A stretch of 8,831 nt of DNA from Bacillota bacterium. Its GTDB lineage: Bacteria; Bacillota; Clostridia; Oscillospirales; Acutalibacteraceae. This document shows positions 1-5,481 of this stretch, one piece after another (within the stretch, counting starts at the first letter, position 1; each line of letters begins with the position of its first letter). Location of the stretch: assembly GCA_009786275.1 (NCBI GenBank), contig WQTL01000442.1, positions 1-8,831 on the forward strand, in the 5' to 3' direction. The position numbers and the translations under genes were made by a program. The notes beneath the pieces were generated by a model. The model was given only the letters and a program-made list of their open reading frames with translations. It was not told the DNA's origin and searched no databases.

Positions 1-756
1 GGCGGTCTCCAGGGTCACGGGCTCGCCGGGGCGCAGCTTGCGGAACACCTCCATGCAGGCCTCGGCGGAGTTGGCGATCTCGTCCTTCTCCAGAGTGGCC
101 TCCATGCGCACGTCCTCGCCGAAGAATTCGCGTATCTCCGCGTCGGTCTCGATACCCAGCGCGCGGATGAGGGTGGTGACGAAGAGCTTGCGGTTTTTAT
201 CGATGCGGCAATAGAACAGGTCGTTGACGTCGGTCTCGTACTCCAGCCAGGCCCCTCGATTCGGGTTGATGGTGCCGCTGTAGAGCTCCAGGCCGGTTTT
301 GTCGTGGCTGATGCCGAAATAGACCCCCGGCGAGCGCACCAGCTGCGAGACGATCACGCGCTCGGCCCCGTTGACCACGAAGGTGCCGCTGTCCGTCATG
401 AGCGGGAAATCGCCCATGTAGATCTCGCTTTCCTTCACCACGCCGGTCTCGCGGTTGAGCAGGCGCGCCTTGACCCGCATGGGGGCGGCGTAGGTGGCGT
501 CGCGCTCCTTGCACTCACGCACGGTGTACTTCGGCTTGTCGTCAAGGCGGTAGTCCACAAAGGTGAGCACCCAGTTCTTGCTGTAGTCGGTGATCTCCGC
601 GGTGTCCCGGAACACCTCCCGCAGCCCCACGTCCAGGAACCACCGGAAGGAGTCCTTCTGCACCTCGATCAAGTTGGGCATATCCATGACTTCGCGGATT
701 TTTCCGTAACTCAAACGGGTCTCTGTGCCGCGCCGGACCGGTGTGACGTTGCGCAT
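1..756 (-). CDS. rpoB: DNA-directed RNA polymerase beta subunit, N-terminal part (partial)
   Basis: This encodes the first 252 residues of the RNA polymerase beta subunit, the catalytic partner of beta-prime in the core enzyme. The gene runs off the left edge, so roughly four fifths of the usual protein of about 1200 residues is missing. The translation begins MRNVTPVRRGTETRLSYGKI. It contains the highly conserved run YMGDFPLMTDSGTF followed by VNGAERVIVSQLVRSPGVYF, which belongs to the N-terminal beta lobe/protrusion. The ATG at 756-754 is preceded by a GGAGG motif about 11 nt upstream. No rplJ/rplL gene lies directly upstream; instead there is a dedicated promoter (925-953) and a long leader, so rpoB heads its own transcript here. 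The rifampicin-binding region lies beyond the window. Confidence 0.97.
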   Translation of the reverse strand, partial: MRNVTPVRRGTETRLSYGKIREVMDMPNLIEVQKDSFRWFLDVGLREVFRDTAEITDYSKNWVLTFVDYRLDDKPKYTVRECKERDATYAAPMRVKARLLNRETGVVKESEIYMGDFPLMTDSGTFVVNGAERVIVSQLVRSPGVYFGISHDKTGLELYSGTINPNRGAWLEYETDVNDLFYCRIDKNRKLFVTTLIRALGIETDAEIREFFGEDVRMEATLEKDEIANSAEACMEVFRKLRPGEPVTLETA

Positions 757-918
757 TGGCTTCTCTTCCTCCGTTCGTATAATCCCCGTGAAAAACGCGT
801 TCAAAAAAAACGAAAAAAACTGCTTGCTTTTTTATGCAATATGTGCTAGAATAGTGGCAACCTCAAGCTTGCGCTGCTAACCGGGGGGCATAGGCCTGCC
901 AGTTTAACAACACAAGAT
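757..918 (-). other. rpoB leader with possible RNA structure
   Basis: This is the untranslated stretch between the predicted rpoB start site and the ATG. Read on the minus strand, positions 900-875 can pair GGCA with TGCC inside AAC/GTT flanks. An AGC-GCAA-GCT mini-hairpin with a GNRA loop follows at about 873-864. Further on there are two oligo-T tracts (about 819-813 and 810-803). A weak GCTTG/CAAGC pairing lies just ahead of the first T tract, so attenuation is conceivable. I do not recognise it as a known leader family. The pairing is short and was drawn by hand. Confidence 0.35.
824..852 (+). promoter_or_regulatory. Candidate rightward promoter inside the rpoB leader
   Basis: TTGCTT (824-829), a 17-nt spacer and TAGAAT (847-852) with an extended -10 TGC immediately before it. 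A start near 859 would produce RNA antisense to the rpoB leader. It could end at the hairpin at 933-963 or read on into the 603-residue gene. It is the best plus-strand promoter I see upstream of that gene. Confidence 0.5.
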
Positions 919-924
919 TAGTCA

Positions 925-953
925 ATTGTACTCCTTGACAGGCTTTTTGTCAA
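925..953 (-). promoter_or_regulatory. Sigma-A promoter of rpoB
   Basis: On the minus strand TTGACA (953-948) is followed by a 17-nt spacer and TACAAT (930-925). That is a full -35 consensus and a 5/6 -10. The predicted start is near 918, giving a leader of about 160 nt before the rpoB ATG. The -35 hexamer is also one arm of the inverted repeat 933-940/948-955. Confidence 0.75.
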
Positions 954-963
954 GGCTTTTTTT
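933..963 (+). terminator. Terminator-like hairpin upstream of the 603-aa gene
   Basis: CCTTGACA (933-940) pairs perfectly with TGTCAAGG (948-955) over a 7-nt loop, followed by C and seven T residues (957-963). This has the form of an intrinsic terminator on the plus strand. It could end a short RNA from the promoter at 824-852, or act as an attenuator for the gene at 1033. The same sequence contains the rpoB -35 box on the other strand, so the symmetry could be coincidental. Confidence 0.5.
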
Positions 964-1032
964 GACTTTTTTGCTTTATTTTTATTTTCTACATTTTTAT
1001 GCGTCCCCATCCTTCCTCAAAGGAGAACCGCC

Positions 1033-2844
1033 ATGCCCGCTCCCATCCGTATCCCGCGCCACCTCAACCGCTTCGCCGCGCTTTACCCCGCAGGCAGCCC
1101 GGATATCCCCCGCGCGCTGTACGCCCTGACCCCTGAACCCTGCCCCCTGCCGCCTGCCTGGCCGCTGCCCTCGAAAAAAAGCGACTACACCTGCTTTGCC
1201 GAAAGCCGGGACGGCGTGGTGTGGTACGGCGCGAAAACCGGTCTGACCCGCTGGGACCCAAACGCCCCCTGCAAGGAGGACCGGGTGCAGTACTTCAGCG
1301 CGGAGCGCCATTTGTGCGACAACGAAGTGAAAGCAATCCTAATTGACAATGCGCAATGCACAATGCACAATTATGAGCAGCTATGGGTGCTCACCGCCAC
1401 GGGGGCCTCTAAGATTACGATGAAGTGGCTGACGGGGGAGGAGAAGGCCGAGCTGCTGCTGGAGGAGAGCCTGCGGGTGGTGGACCGCAGGGGCATGATG
1501 AGCCAGCGGGGCCTCTCCGTGCCCAGGCGGCCCGAGACCGCCCTGCCCTACAACGAAAGCGACAACGACGGCTGCTTCGGCTGCGGCTTCGCCATGGCCG
1601 AGCTGATGCACTACGGCGTGCTGCGGCGCGACTTAGGCGCGCTCAATCCCAAAGCCATAAAGGCAAGAGAGATCGCCACGCGCGCCTGCGAGGCCATGCT
1701 GCTGCTGCTCTACATCCCCTGCCGGGGCGACGGCTTCGCCGCGCGCACGTACATGACGCCCCACGAGCCCGTGCCCGCCGGGGGGCTGTACTTCCGCAAG
1801 CTGGGCGACGGCACGGCGCAGGTGGTCACCACGCACAATACGCTGCGCGACGGCACCGCCGGGGCGATTATCCCCTGCCCGGACAGCGTGCCGCCCCGGC
1901 TGGCGAAGCTCTACGAGGACGAGGGCTTCACGGACAAGGGCCTGGTATACAAGGGCGACACCAGCTCCGACGAGCTGACGCTGCACTTTGCGCACCTGTA
2001 TTATTTGTGTCTTATATTAAAAGACGAGGACCCGGAACTGGCGCAACTGGCCGTGGAGGCCGGCAGGGCCCTGCTGGGGCATATCCTGGACCACGGCTGC
2101 GAGCTCTTCGACGCCTTCGGCCGGCCCACCACCTGGGCGAAGTACAGCGAGCGCTACTTCGAGTTCGGCAGCCTGGGCTGGGTGGACGCCTGCCTGAACG
2201 CCGCGGAGCTGCTGATGTACCTGCGGGTGATGATGCAAATCGACCCGGAGAACGCCCGCTGGGGCGGGGCCTACGGTGAGCTGCTGGACAAGGGCTATCA
2301 AAACCACGGGCCGAAGCACGCGCAGCGCCTGGATCAGATGTGCGCCTTCCTGAACAACGAGCCGAGCGAGGAGATCATGTTCGGCGACCACATGCTGGCC
2401 ACCACCGCGTTCTGGCCGCTGATTTTGCTGGAGCCGGACGAAGCGCTGAAAGAAACCTACCGGGCGGGGTATGCCTCCTGGCGGGGGAGTATCGGGCGCG
2501 AGTTCAACCCGGGCTATGATTTGCCGTTCGCGCTGACCTGCCCGGAGGAGCCCATCGATTGGGAGCGCCTGGCCCGGTGGTTCCGGCGCAGCCCCGCAAG
2601 CCGCCTGGCCTCCCGCGTGAACGTCACCGCCCGGCACGACATGCCGCTGCGCGCGCGGCTTTCCGGCGGCAAAGAGACCGGCTGGCTGCTGCCCCCGGAC
2701 GAATACGCCATCTCGAAGTACGACCGCAACCCCAACGCCTTCACCGACGAGGAGAGCGGCGGCGCGCGCACGGTGGAAAGCTGCTATGTGTATACCTTCG
2801 CGTACTGGTTCGGGAGATGGTACGGGCTGGCGGAGGACGAATAA
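1033..2844 (+). CDS. Uncharacterised 603-aa protein, propeller-type repeats plus helical domain
   Basis: I do not recognise a named gene. Residues about 48-125 hold two segments of the two-component-regulator-propeller type (VVWYGAKTGLTRWDP, then LWVLTATGASKI). Such repeats usually build beta-propeller blades, but two are too few for a full propeller. From about residue 150 onward the sequence is rich in amphipathic helices and aromatic residues, with conspicuous motifs DGFAARTY, DTSSDE (309-314), WAKYSERYFE and YDRNP. This resembles the alpha/alpha-toroid folds of carbohydrate-active enzymes, but that is inference. No signal peptide or membrane segment is evident, so it is probably cytoplasmic. 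The ATG is preceded by AAAGGAG at a good distance. Residues 103-115 are encoded by a 7-bp tandem repeat that appears to be inserted between the two propeller segments. It is transcribed alone and ends at a shared terminator. Confidence 0.85.
   Translation: MPAPIRIPRHLNRFAALYPAGSPDIPRALYALTPEPCPLPPAWPLPSKKSDYTCFAESRDGVVWYGAKTGLTRWDPNAPCKEDRVQYFSAERHLCDNEVKAILIDNAQCTMHNYEQLWVLTATGASKITMKWLTGEEKAELLLEESLRVVDRRGMMSQRGLSVPRRPETALPYNESDNDGCFGCGFAMAELMHYGVLRRDLGALNPKAIKAREIATRACEAMLLLLYIPCRGDGFAARTYMTPHEPVPAGGLYFRKLGDGTAQVVTTHNTLRDGTAGAIIPCPDSVPPRLAKLYEDEGFTDKGLVYKGDTSSDELTLHFAHLYYLCLILKDEDPELAQLAVEAGRALLGHILDHGCELFDAFGRPTTWAKYSERYFEFGSLGWVDACLNAAELLMYLRVMMQIDPENARWGGAYGELLDKGYQNHGPKHAQRLDQMCAFLNNEPSEEIMFGDHMLATTAFWPLILLEPDEALKETYRAGYASWRGSIGREFNPGYDLPFALTCPEEPIDWERLARWFRRSPASRLASRVNVTARHDMPLRARLSGGKETGWLLPPDEYAISKYDRNPNAFTDEESGGARTVESCYVYTFAYWFGRWYGLAEDE
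1341..1375 (+). repeat. 7-bp tandem repeat array inside a coding sequence
   Basis: Five consecutive 7-bp units read AATTGAC, AATGCGC, AATGCAC, AATGCAC, AATTATG. They lie in frame within the 603-aa gene and encode about residues 103-115 (around IDNAQCTMHNYE). The array is AT-rich against a GC-rich gene. Units share the AATGC core with the two arrays at 4929-5022. Confidence 0.8.
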
Positions 2845-2854
2845 AAGCGAATAA

Positions 2855-2889
2855 AAAACACGCGGGGGCATTGCTTCCTCCGCGTGTTT
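2855..2889. terminator. Bidirectional intrinsic terminator
   Basis: AACACGCGGGGG (2857-2868) pairs with CCTCCGCGTGTT (2877-2888) over an 8-nt loop, giving 12 bp with one wobble. On the minus strand it is followed by TTTTTTAT, making a good terminator for the toxin-antitoxin operon. On the plus strand the tail TTTCTG is weaker. It sits between the two convergent stop codons. Confidence 0.85.
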
Positions 2890-2903
2890 CTGATGTTAAC
2901 AAA

Positions 2904-3113
2904 TTATATCGCGCTGTGCAGCGGGACATACGTCCCAAGTCTGTATTCCTCGCGCCCCTGCCGGATGGCCTCTTTTTCCTCGTCTGTCAGATCAGTTTCA
3001 ATGATGAACGGTGCTTCGTAGGCCAGCATGCTTAAAATGGGCCGGAGCGCTTCCAGCTTGATATCCGGAATTGCGTCGATAAAGCTCTGTACCTCCTGCC
3101 GGATGGGTGACAT
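2904..3113 (-). CDS. Putative type II antitoxin (partner of RelE-type toxin)
   Basis: A 69-residue protein whose gene begins one base after the toxin stop codon, so the two are translationally coupled. I chose the ATG at 3113-3111 because AGGAGGT lies about 8 nt upstream, inside the end of the toxin gene. A longer reading frame starting at 3209 would overlap the toxin and has no comparable signal. The N-terminal half (residues about 5-35) is predicted helical. The C-terminal half is acidic and carries LTDEEKEAIRQGREEY, a pattern common in antitoxins that wrap RelE/ParE toxins. No clear helix-turn-helix or ribbon-helix-helix was recognised, so DNA binding is uncertain. The role is inferred mainly from its position next to the toxin. 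Confidence 0.75.
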   Translation of the reverse strand: MSPIRQEVQSFIDAIPDIKLEALRPILSMLAYEAPFIIETDLTDEEKEAIRQGREEYRLGTYVPLHSAI

Positions 3114-3114
3114 A

Positions 3115-3366
3115 CTAAAAACCTCCTTTGTAAGCTTGCCCGCGCGGGGCAATCGAGTGCACAACGATTTTCTTTTCAACCACATCAAACAAAACCCTGT
3201 ACCCCCCAACCCGCATGCGATAGCCGTCCTTGCCTTCCAGTGTGCGGATATCCCCGCGCGGCGGTTCTTCCGCCAAAGCGTTCAACGCCTTCTCTATACG
3301 CCCTTTTTCAGGCTGCGGCATGCGCCGAAGGTATTTCATGGCGCTTGGCGATACTTGTACTTCCAT
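3115..3366 (-). CDS. RelE/ParE-superfamily toxin
   Basis: An 83-residue protein with the compact RelE fold signature: an N-terminal strand (MEVQVSPSAMKYLRRM), a helical hairpin (residues 17-34), then the basic strand region YRMRVGGYRVLFDV and the closing IAPRGQAYK. RelE toxins cleave mRNA in the ribosomal A site, using basic residues on this sheet. Candidates here are K46, R50, R52, R57, R75 and Y79. ParE-like members instead target gyrase, and sequence alone does not decide between them. The length is typical. The ATG has GGAGGTG just upstream. The toxin gene precedes the antitoxin gene, the reverse of the classical relBE order but like higBA. Its own promoter lies at 3388-3416. Confidence 0.88.
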   Translation of the reverse strand: MEVQVSPSAMKYLRRMPQPEKGRIEKALNALAEEPPRGDIRTLEGKDGYRMRVGGYRVLFDVVEKKIVVHSIAPRGQAYKGGF

Positions 3367-3382
3367 CGAAACACCTCCGCCA

Positions 3383-3416
3383 ACTATAGTATACCCAAAA
3401 TTCCAAGCGATGTCAA
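3383..3416 (-). promoter_or_regulatory. Promoter and possible operator of the toxin-antitoxin operon
   Basis: On the minus strand TTGACA (3416-3411), a 17-nt spacer and TATACT (3393-3388). The start is predicted near 3381, leaving a leader of only about 15 nt. The palindrome ACTATAGT (3383-3390) overlaps the -10 box and start region, a typical place for autoregulation by a toxin-antitoxin complex. The operator role is inference. Confidence 0.75.
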
Positions 3417-3424
3417 TAAAGAGT

Positions 3425-3991
3425 TCACGCCAGCCTTAAATACATGCACGGCCCGCAGCGTTTCGGTACGGGCAGGCCGTCCTTCAGCAGGGAGCAGGGG
3501 GTTTCGCCGCCCTGCAGGCAGATGGGGGTCTCCTCGGGGGTGCTGCGCTGCAGGTTCCTGGCCTTCGTCTGTTTTTCCAGCCAGGCCGACTGCTTTTGCA
3601 GCCGTACGGCGTTCCAGATCTCCAGGTGGTCGCCCACGCCCAGCAGGGCCAGCAGGCCGCCCCGGGGCGCGTTCAGGCGCTCCATCAAATGCTGCGGCAG
3701 GTCGAAGGCGCCGTTGCGCCCGGGCTGCAACTGCGCCACGGAATCCTGCATGCGCAGCAGGTAGGCGGTCACGGCCCGCAAGTCCTCGGCGAAGGCGGCG
3801 CACAGCTGCCTGTCCGCGCGGGAGAGCAGTTCCTCGGCCTGTTCCTCTTTGCACAGGTATAAAAACTGCGCGCCGAAGCACAGCAGCCGGGGGCTTTCCC
3901 CCCACTGGCTGTGCAGCTCCTTGCGGACCTTCGGCGGCAGCAGCACCGTGCCCTCGGGGCCCAATGCGAGGGAATAGCGACCCTCAAACAT
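3425..3991 (-). CDS. MraZ-like protein with degenerate DxxxR motifs
   Basis: A 188-residue protein that begins MFEGRYSLALGPEG, like MraZ, the two-repeat AbrB-fold DNA-binding regulator of the division and cell wall cluster. Repeat 1 spans residues about 4-48 (VLLPPKVRKEL equals the MraZ strand-helix). Repeat 2 spans about 86-130 (FDLPQHLMERL, then LLGVGDHLEIWNA). In MraZ each repeat carries DxxxR, which contributes to the DNA-binding surface. Here the matching positions read GPEGT (11-15) and GRNGA (91-95), so both Asp and both Arg are gone. About 45 extra residues with four cysteines extend the C terminus. I prefer the ATG at 3991 because GAGGAGG lies about 9 nt upstream; the GTG at 4000 abuts that motif. 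It overlaps the upstream gene by 8 nt, implying coupled translation. It is unlikely to be the true mraZ, since no mraW/ftsL follows. Confidence 0.65.
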   Translation of the reverse strand: MFEGRYSLALGPEGTVLLPPKVRKELHSQWGESPRLLCFGAQFLYLCKEEQAEELLSRADRQLCAAFAEDLRAVTAYLLRMQDSVAQLQPGRNGAFDLPQHLMERLNAPRGGLLALLGVGDHLEIWNAVRLQKQSAWLEKQTKARNLQRSTPEETPICLQGGETPCSLLKDGLPVPKRCGPCMYLRLA

Positions 3992-4667
3992 GGGTGTCAC
4001 CCTCCTCGCAGGCGTAGAGCGCGCCGCCCATCCAGACGAAGCGCCGCCCGAATACCACGAAATATTTCTCCAGCAGGTCCCCCAGATAGATGCGCTCGCC
4101 GAGCTCGAGATCGGGCAGCAGCAGGGCCTTCACCTCGTGCACGCAGCAGACGTACAGCTTGTCCTGCGCGCGCGTGACCCCGGTGGCCCGGGGGAACACC
4201 CCGTGGCCGCCCACCCGCAGCACCATGTCCCGCTCCTGCAGGGAGAACCGCACCAGCGCCCCCCGCGCGGGCACGGTGAACCACAGGTCCGTGCCCTCGC
4301 AGGCGATGTCGTAGGCGTCGCAGCCCTGGTATTCCAGGGAGAAGGAGGCCCCCAGGCGGCCGTCCGGGCGGAACAGCCGCAGCACGGAGTCCGCGCGCAG
4401 CACGGCGCAGCCGCCGTCGGCCAGGCGGGAGGCCCGGCAGGTGAAATACTCCACCAGGTTATCGGCCACATAGCCGCCGATCTCCCCGAACTTCATCTGC
4501 AAATAGGCCGCCTCGGAGATGGGGCGGCGCTGCAGGCTGCCCCAGTCGCACAAAAAAAAGGAAGCGAAGGCGGAGCCGTCCGCCTTCGTATCCCGCTGCG
4601 CGTACGCGATCGCCTGCCCGTTCGCCGCGACGTCCAGGACGTTGGCGGCGATGGTGAGTAAGTTCAT
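3984..4667 (-). CDS. Hypothetical 227-aa beta-rich protein, propeller-like
   Basis: I do not recognise a family. The 227-residue sequence is mostly beta strand in character. Several segments alternate a strand, an Asp/Gly turn and a second strand ending in a hydrophobic pair (VLRLFRPDGRLGASFSLEY, TDLWFTVPARGALVRFSL, DKLYVCCVHEVKALLLPD). This is the rhythm of small beta-propeller proteins, and it could be three to four blades. There is no signal peptide or membrane segment, so it is probably cytoplasmic. The ATG at 4667 has only a modest AAGGG upstream. The stop overlaps the start of the MraZ-like gene by 8 nt, so the two are expressed together and may form a functional pair. The gene follows the structured RNA at 4726-4927 by less than 60 nt. 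Confidence 0.75.
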   Translation of the reverse strand: MNLLTIAANVLDVAANGQAIAYAQRDTKADGSAFASFFLCDWGSLQRRPISEAAYLQMKFGEIGGYVADNLVEYFTCRASRLADGGCAVLRADSVLRLFRPDGRLGASFSLEYQGCDAYDIACEGTDLWFTVPARGALVRFSLQERDMVLRVGGHGVFPRATGVTRAQDKLYVCCVHEVKALLLPDLELGERIYLGDLLEKYFVVFGRRFVWMGGALYACEEGDTHV

Positions 4668-4684
4668 TGTGTCTACCCTTAAAG

Positions 4685-4712
4685 ATTATACCCCCGGCCT
4701 TTCGGCCGAGAG
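4685..4712 (-). promoter_or_regulatory. Perfect -10 box and GAAA-tetraloop hairpin before the 227-aa gene
   Basis: On the minus strand a 9-bp hairpin (4712-4704 with 4699-4691, two G-T wobbles, GAAA loop) is followed directly by TATAAT (4690-4685). No good -35 lies 17 nt upstream (CCTCTC). It may be a promoter with a poor -35. The hairpin might instead protect or end the upstream RNA, although no T tract follows it. Confidence 0.35.
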
Positions 4713-4725
4713 GCGCGAAACGTTT

Positions 4726-4927
4726 AAAAATCCCCGCCAAGCCGGAACGGTGTGGAATGACCTGCCCGTAAAGCAGGTGGGTAACCTCCCGGCACGTTCA
4801 CGCTCCCTTCGTCCAAACAGGCCCGCAGCCTGCCCGGGAGGTCTGCAATCCGGCGCCGGAGAACGGCCCCCTTAATGTTGGTGTAGGGCCATCCATACCG
4901 TAGGTATCGCACTCAGCAGGGATTTTT
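4726..4927 (-). ncRNA. ssrS: Structured small RNA, probable 6S RNA
   Basis: About 202 nt with the rod shape of 6S RNA, which binds the RNA polymerase-sigma-A holoenzyme by imitating an open promoter. A 12-bp closing stem with one wobble joins 4927-4916 to 4726-4737. A second long stem pairs 4899-4887 with 4762-4749 (one mismatch, one bulge). A large asymmetric bubble follows, and a terminal stem CCTCCCGG/CCGGGAGG (4841-4834 with 4792-4785) caps the rod. The 3' strand of the bubble can form its own hairpin (4778-4773 with 4765-4760), as in known 6S RNAs. The minus strand is favoured because five T residues follow the closing stem at the 3' end. The 5' end (TCCCTGCTGAGTGCG) resembles 6S starts as I recall them. 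I saw no SRP, RNase P or tmRNA signature. The symbol applies only if the 6S identity holds. Confidence 0.55.
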
Positions 4928-4928
4928 C

Positions 4929-5024
4929 AATGCTTAATTCTTAATGCTTAATGCTGAATGGTTTGAAGCAAAGCGATTGCGCGATAAGGCAATTAAGCAT
5001 TAAGCATTTAGCATTCAGCATTAT
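4929..5024. repeat. Inverted pair of 7-bp repeat arrays
   Basis: The left arm (4929-4961) reads AATGCTT, AATTCTT, AATGCTT, AATGCTG, then a partial unit. The right arm (4988-5022) is the same kind of array on the other strand (GGCAATT, AAGCATT, AAGCATT, TAGCATT, CAGCATT). The arms can pair around a spacer of about 26 nt to form a long AT-rich hairpin, with several possible registers. The right arm enters the end of the DUF1292 gene. The left arm abuts the 5' end of the structured RNA and occupies the place of its promoter. Confidence 0.8.
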
Positions 5025-5358
5025 CGAACGGGATGCCCAATCGTTCGGAGAACACCTTGCCCACGGCGTCGAATTCCGCCTCGTCCTCCAGGATGGACAG
5101 GTAGGTCTCGCCGTCCTCCTCCTCCACGCGTAGGAGGATGAGCTCGTCGTCGCCGTCCTCCTCGCCCTCCTCGCCCACCAGGGGGGCCAAGGCCACGTAG
5201 GTGCCGCCGGGGAGGTCCACCCGGTCGAGCTCCTCGAAGACATGCTCCTTGCCGTCCTCGTCCACCACGCTGACGATGTCGTTGCCGAAATCCTCCAGCA
5301 CCTCGTCGTCGAACGCCTCGATGCCGTCGCCCTCGCGGAAGATATCCTGATCGGCCAT
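5008..5358 (-). CDS. DUF1292 (YrzB-like) acidic protein
   Basis: A very acidic protein of 116 residues. The pattern IVSVVDEDGKEHVFEELDRVDL, followed by YVALAPL, an acidic linker and LILLRVEEEDGETYLSILED with EAEFDAVGKVF, matches DUF1292. That family of small proteins of unknown function is common in Firmicutes and often sits beside yqgF/yrzL; those neighbours are absent here. I chose the ATG at 5358, with GGGAG upstream and a promoter 34 nt before it, over an upstream frame start at 5427 that would lie beyond the promoter. The last codons (DNAEC) and the TAA stop are made from the 7-bp repeat array, so the native C terminus may have been replaced or shortened. Confidence 0.85.
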   Translation of the reverse strand: MADQDIFREGDGIEAFDDEVLEDFGNDIVSVVDEDGKEHVFEELDRVDLPGGTYVALAPLVGEEGEEDGDDELILLRVEEEDGETYLSILEDEAEFDAVGKVFSERLGIPFDNAEC

Positions 5359-5398
5359 AGAACCGCTCCCTTCGCTGCACTTGCACGTCTGTATGTAT

Positions 5399-5427
5399 AT
5401 TCTAACGCATAAGGGGGGATTAGTCAA
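5399..5427 (-). promoter_or_regulatory. Promoter of the DUF1292 gene
   Basis: On the minus strand TTGACT (5427-5422), a 17-nt spacer and TAGAAT (5404-5399). The predicted start is near 5392, leaving a leader of about 34 nt to the chosen ATG. This supports the shorter start. Confidence 0.75.
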
Positions 5428-5481
5428 GGGGTTTTTTCGATTTTACGTGAAATGCGGGGATGAGAAAAGTGGAAATACTTG

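Noticed and set aside
304..849. 181-codon rightward frame opposite rpoB
   Set aside because: It is antisense to the unmistakable rpoB coding sequence and shows no protein motifs.
935..957. Rightward promoter from the plus-strand TTGACA at 935
   Set aside because: No acceptable -10 hexamer lies 16-18 nt downstream; the region is only a T tract.
2017..2871. 284-codon leftward frame opposite the 603-aa gene
   Set aside because: It is a shadow frame: Arg/Gly/Pro-rich, without motifs. The rightward frame has the ribosome site and recognisable repeats.
2904..3209. Longer 101-codon version of the antitoxin
   Set aside because: The extra 32 codons overlap the toxin gene and lack a ribosome site, whereas the ATG at 3113 has a perfect AGGAGGT.
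3028..4017. 329-codon rightward frame over the RelE-type and MraZ-like genes
   Set aside because: Its second half is Arg/Pro/Ala/Gly low-complexity sequence. The leftward genes have ribosome binding sites, a promoter and recognisable families.
4724..4912. 62-codon leftward frame across the structured RNA
   Set aside because: It has no good ribosome binding site, and the sequence is better explained by the nested RNA stems. The peptide resembles nothing I know.
4726..4927. SRP RNA, RNase P RNA or tmRNA as identity of the structured RNA
   Set aside because: I found no SRP GGAAGGAAGCAGC-type domain, no RNase P GAGGAAAGUC or ACAGAAA core, and no tmRNA tag or CCA end.
4929..5024. CRISPR array
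   Set aside because: The units are 7 bp, directly adjacent without spacers, and face each other as an inverted pair.
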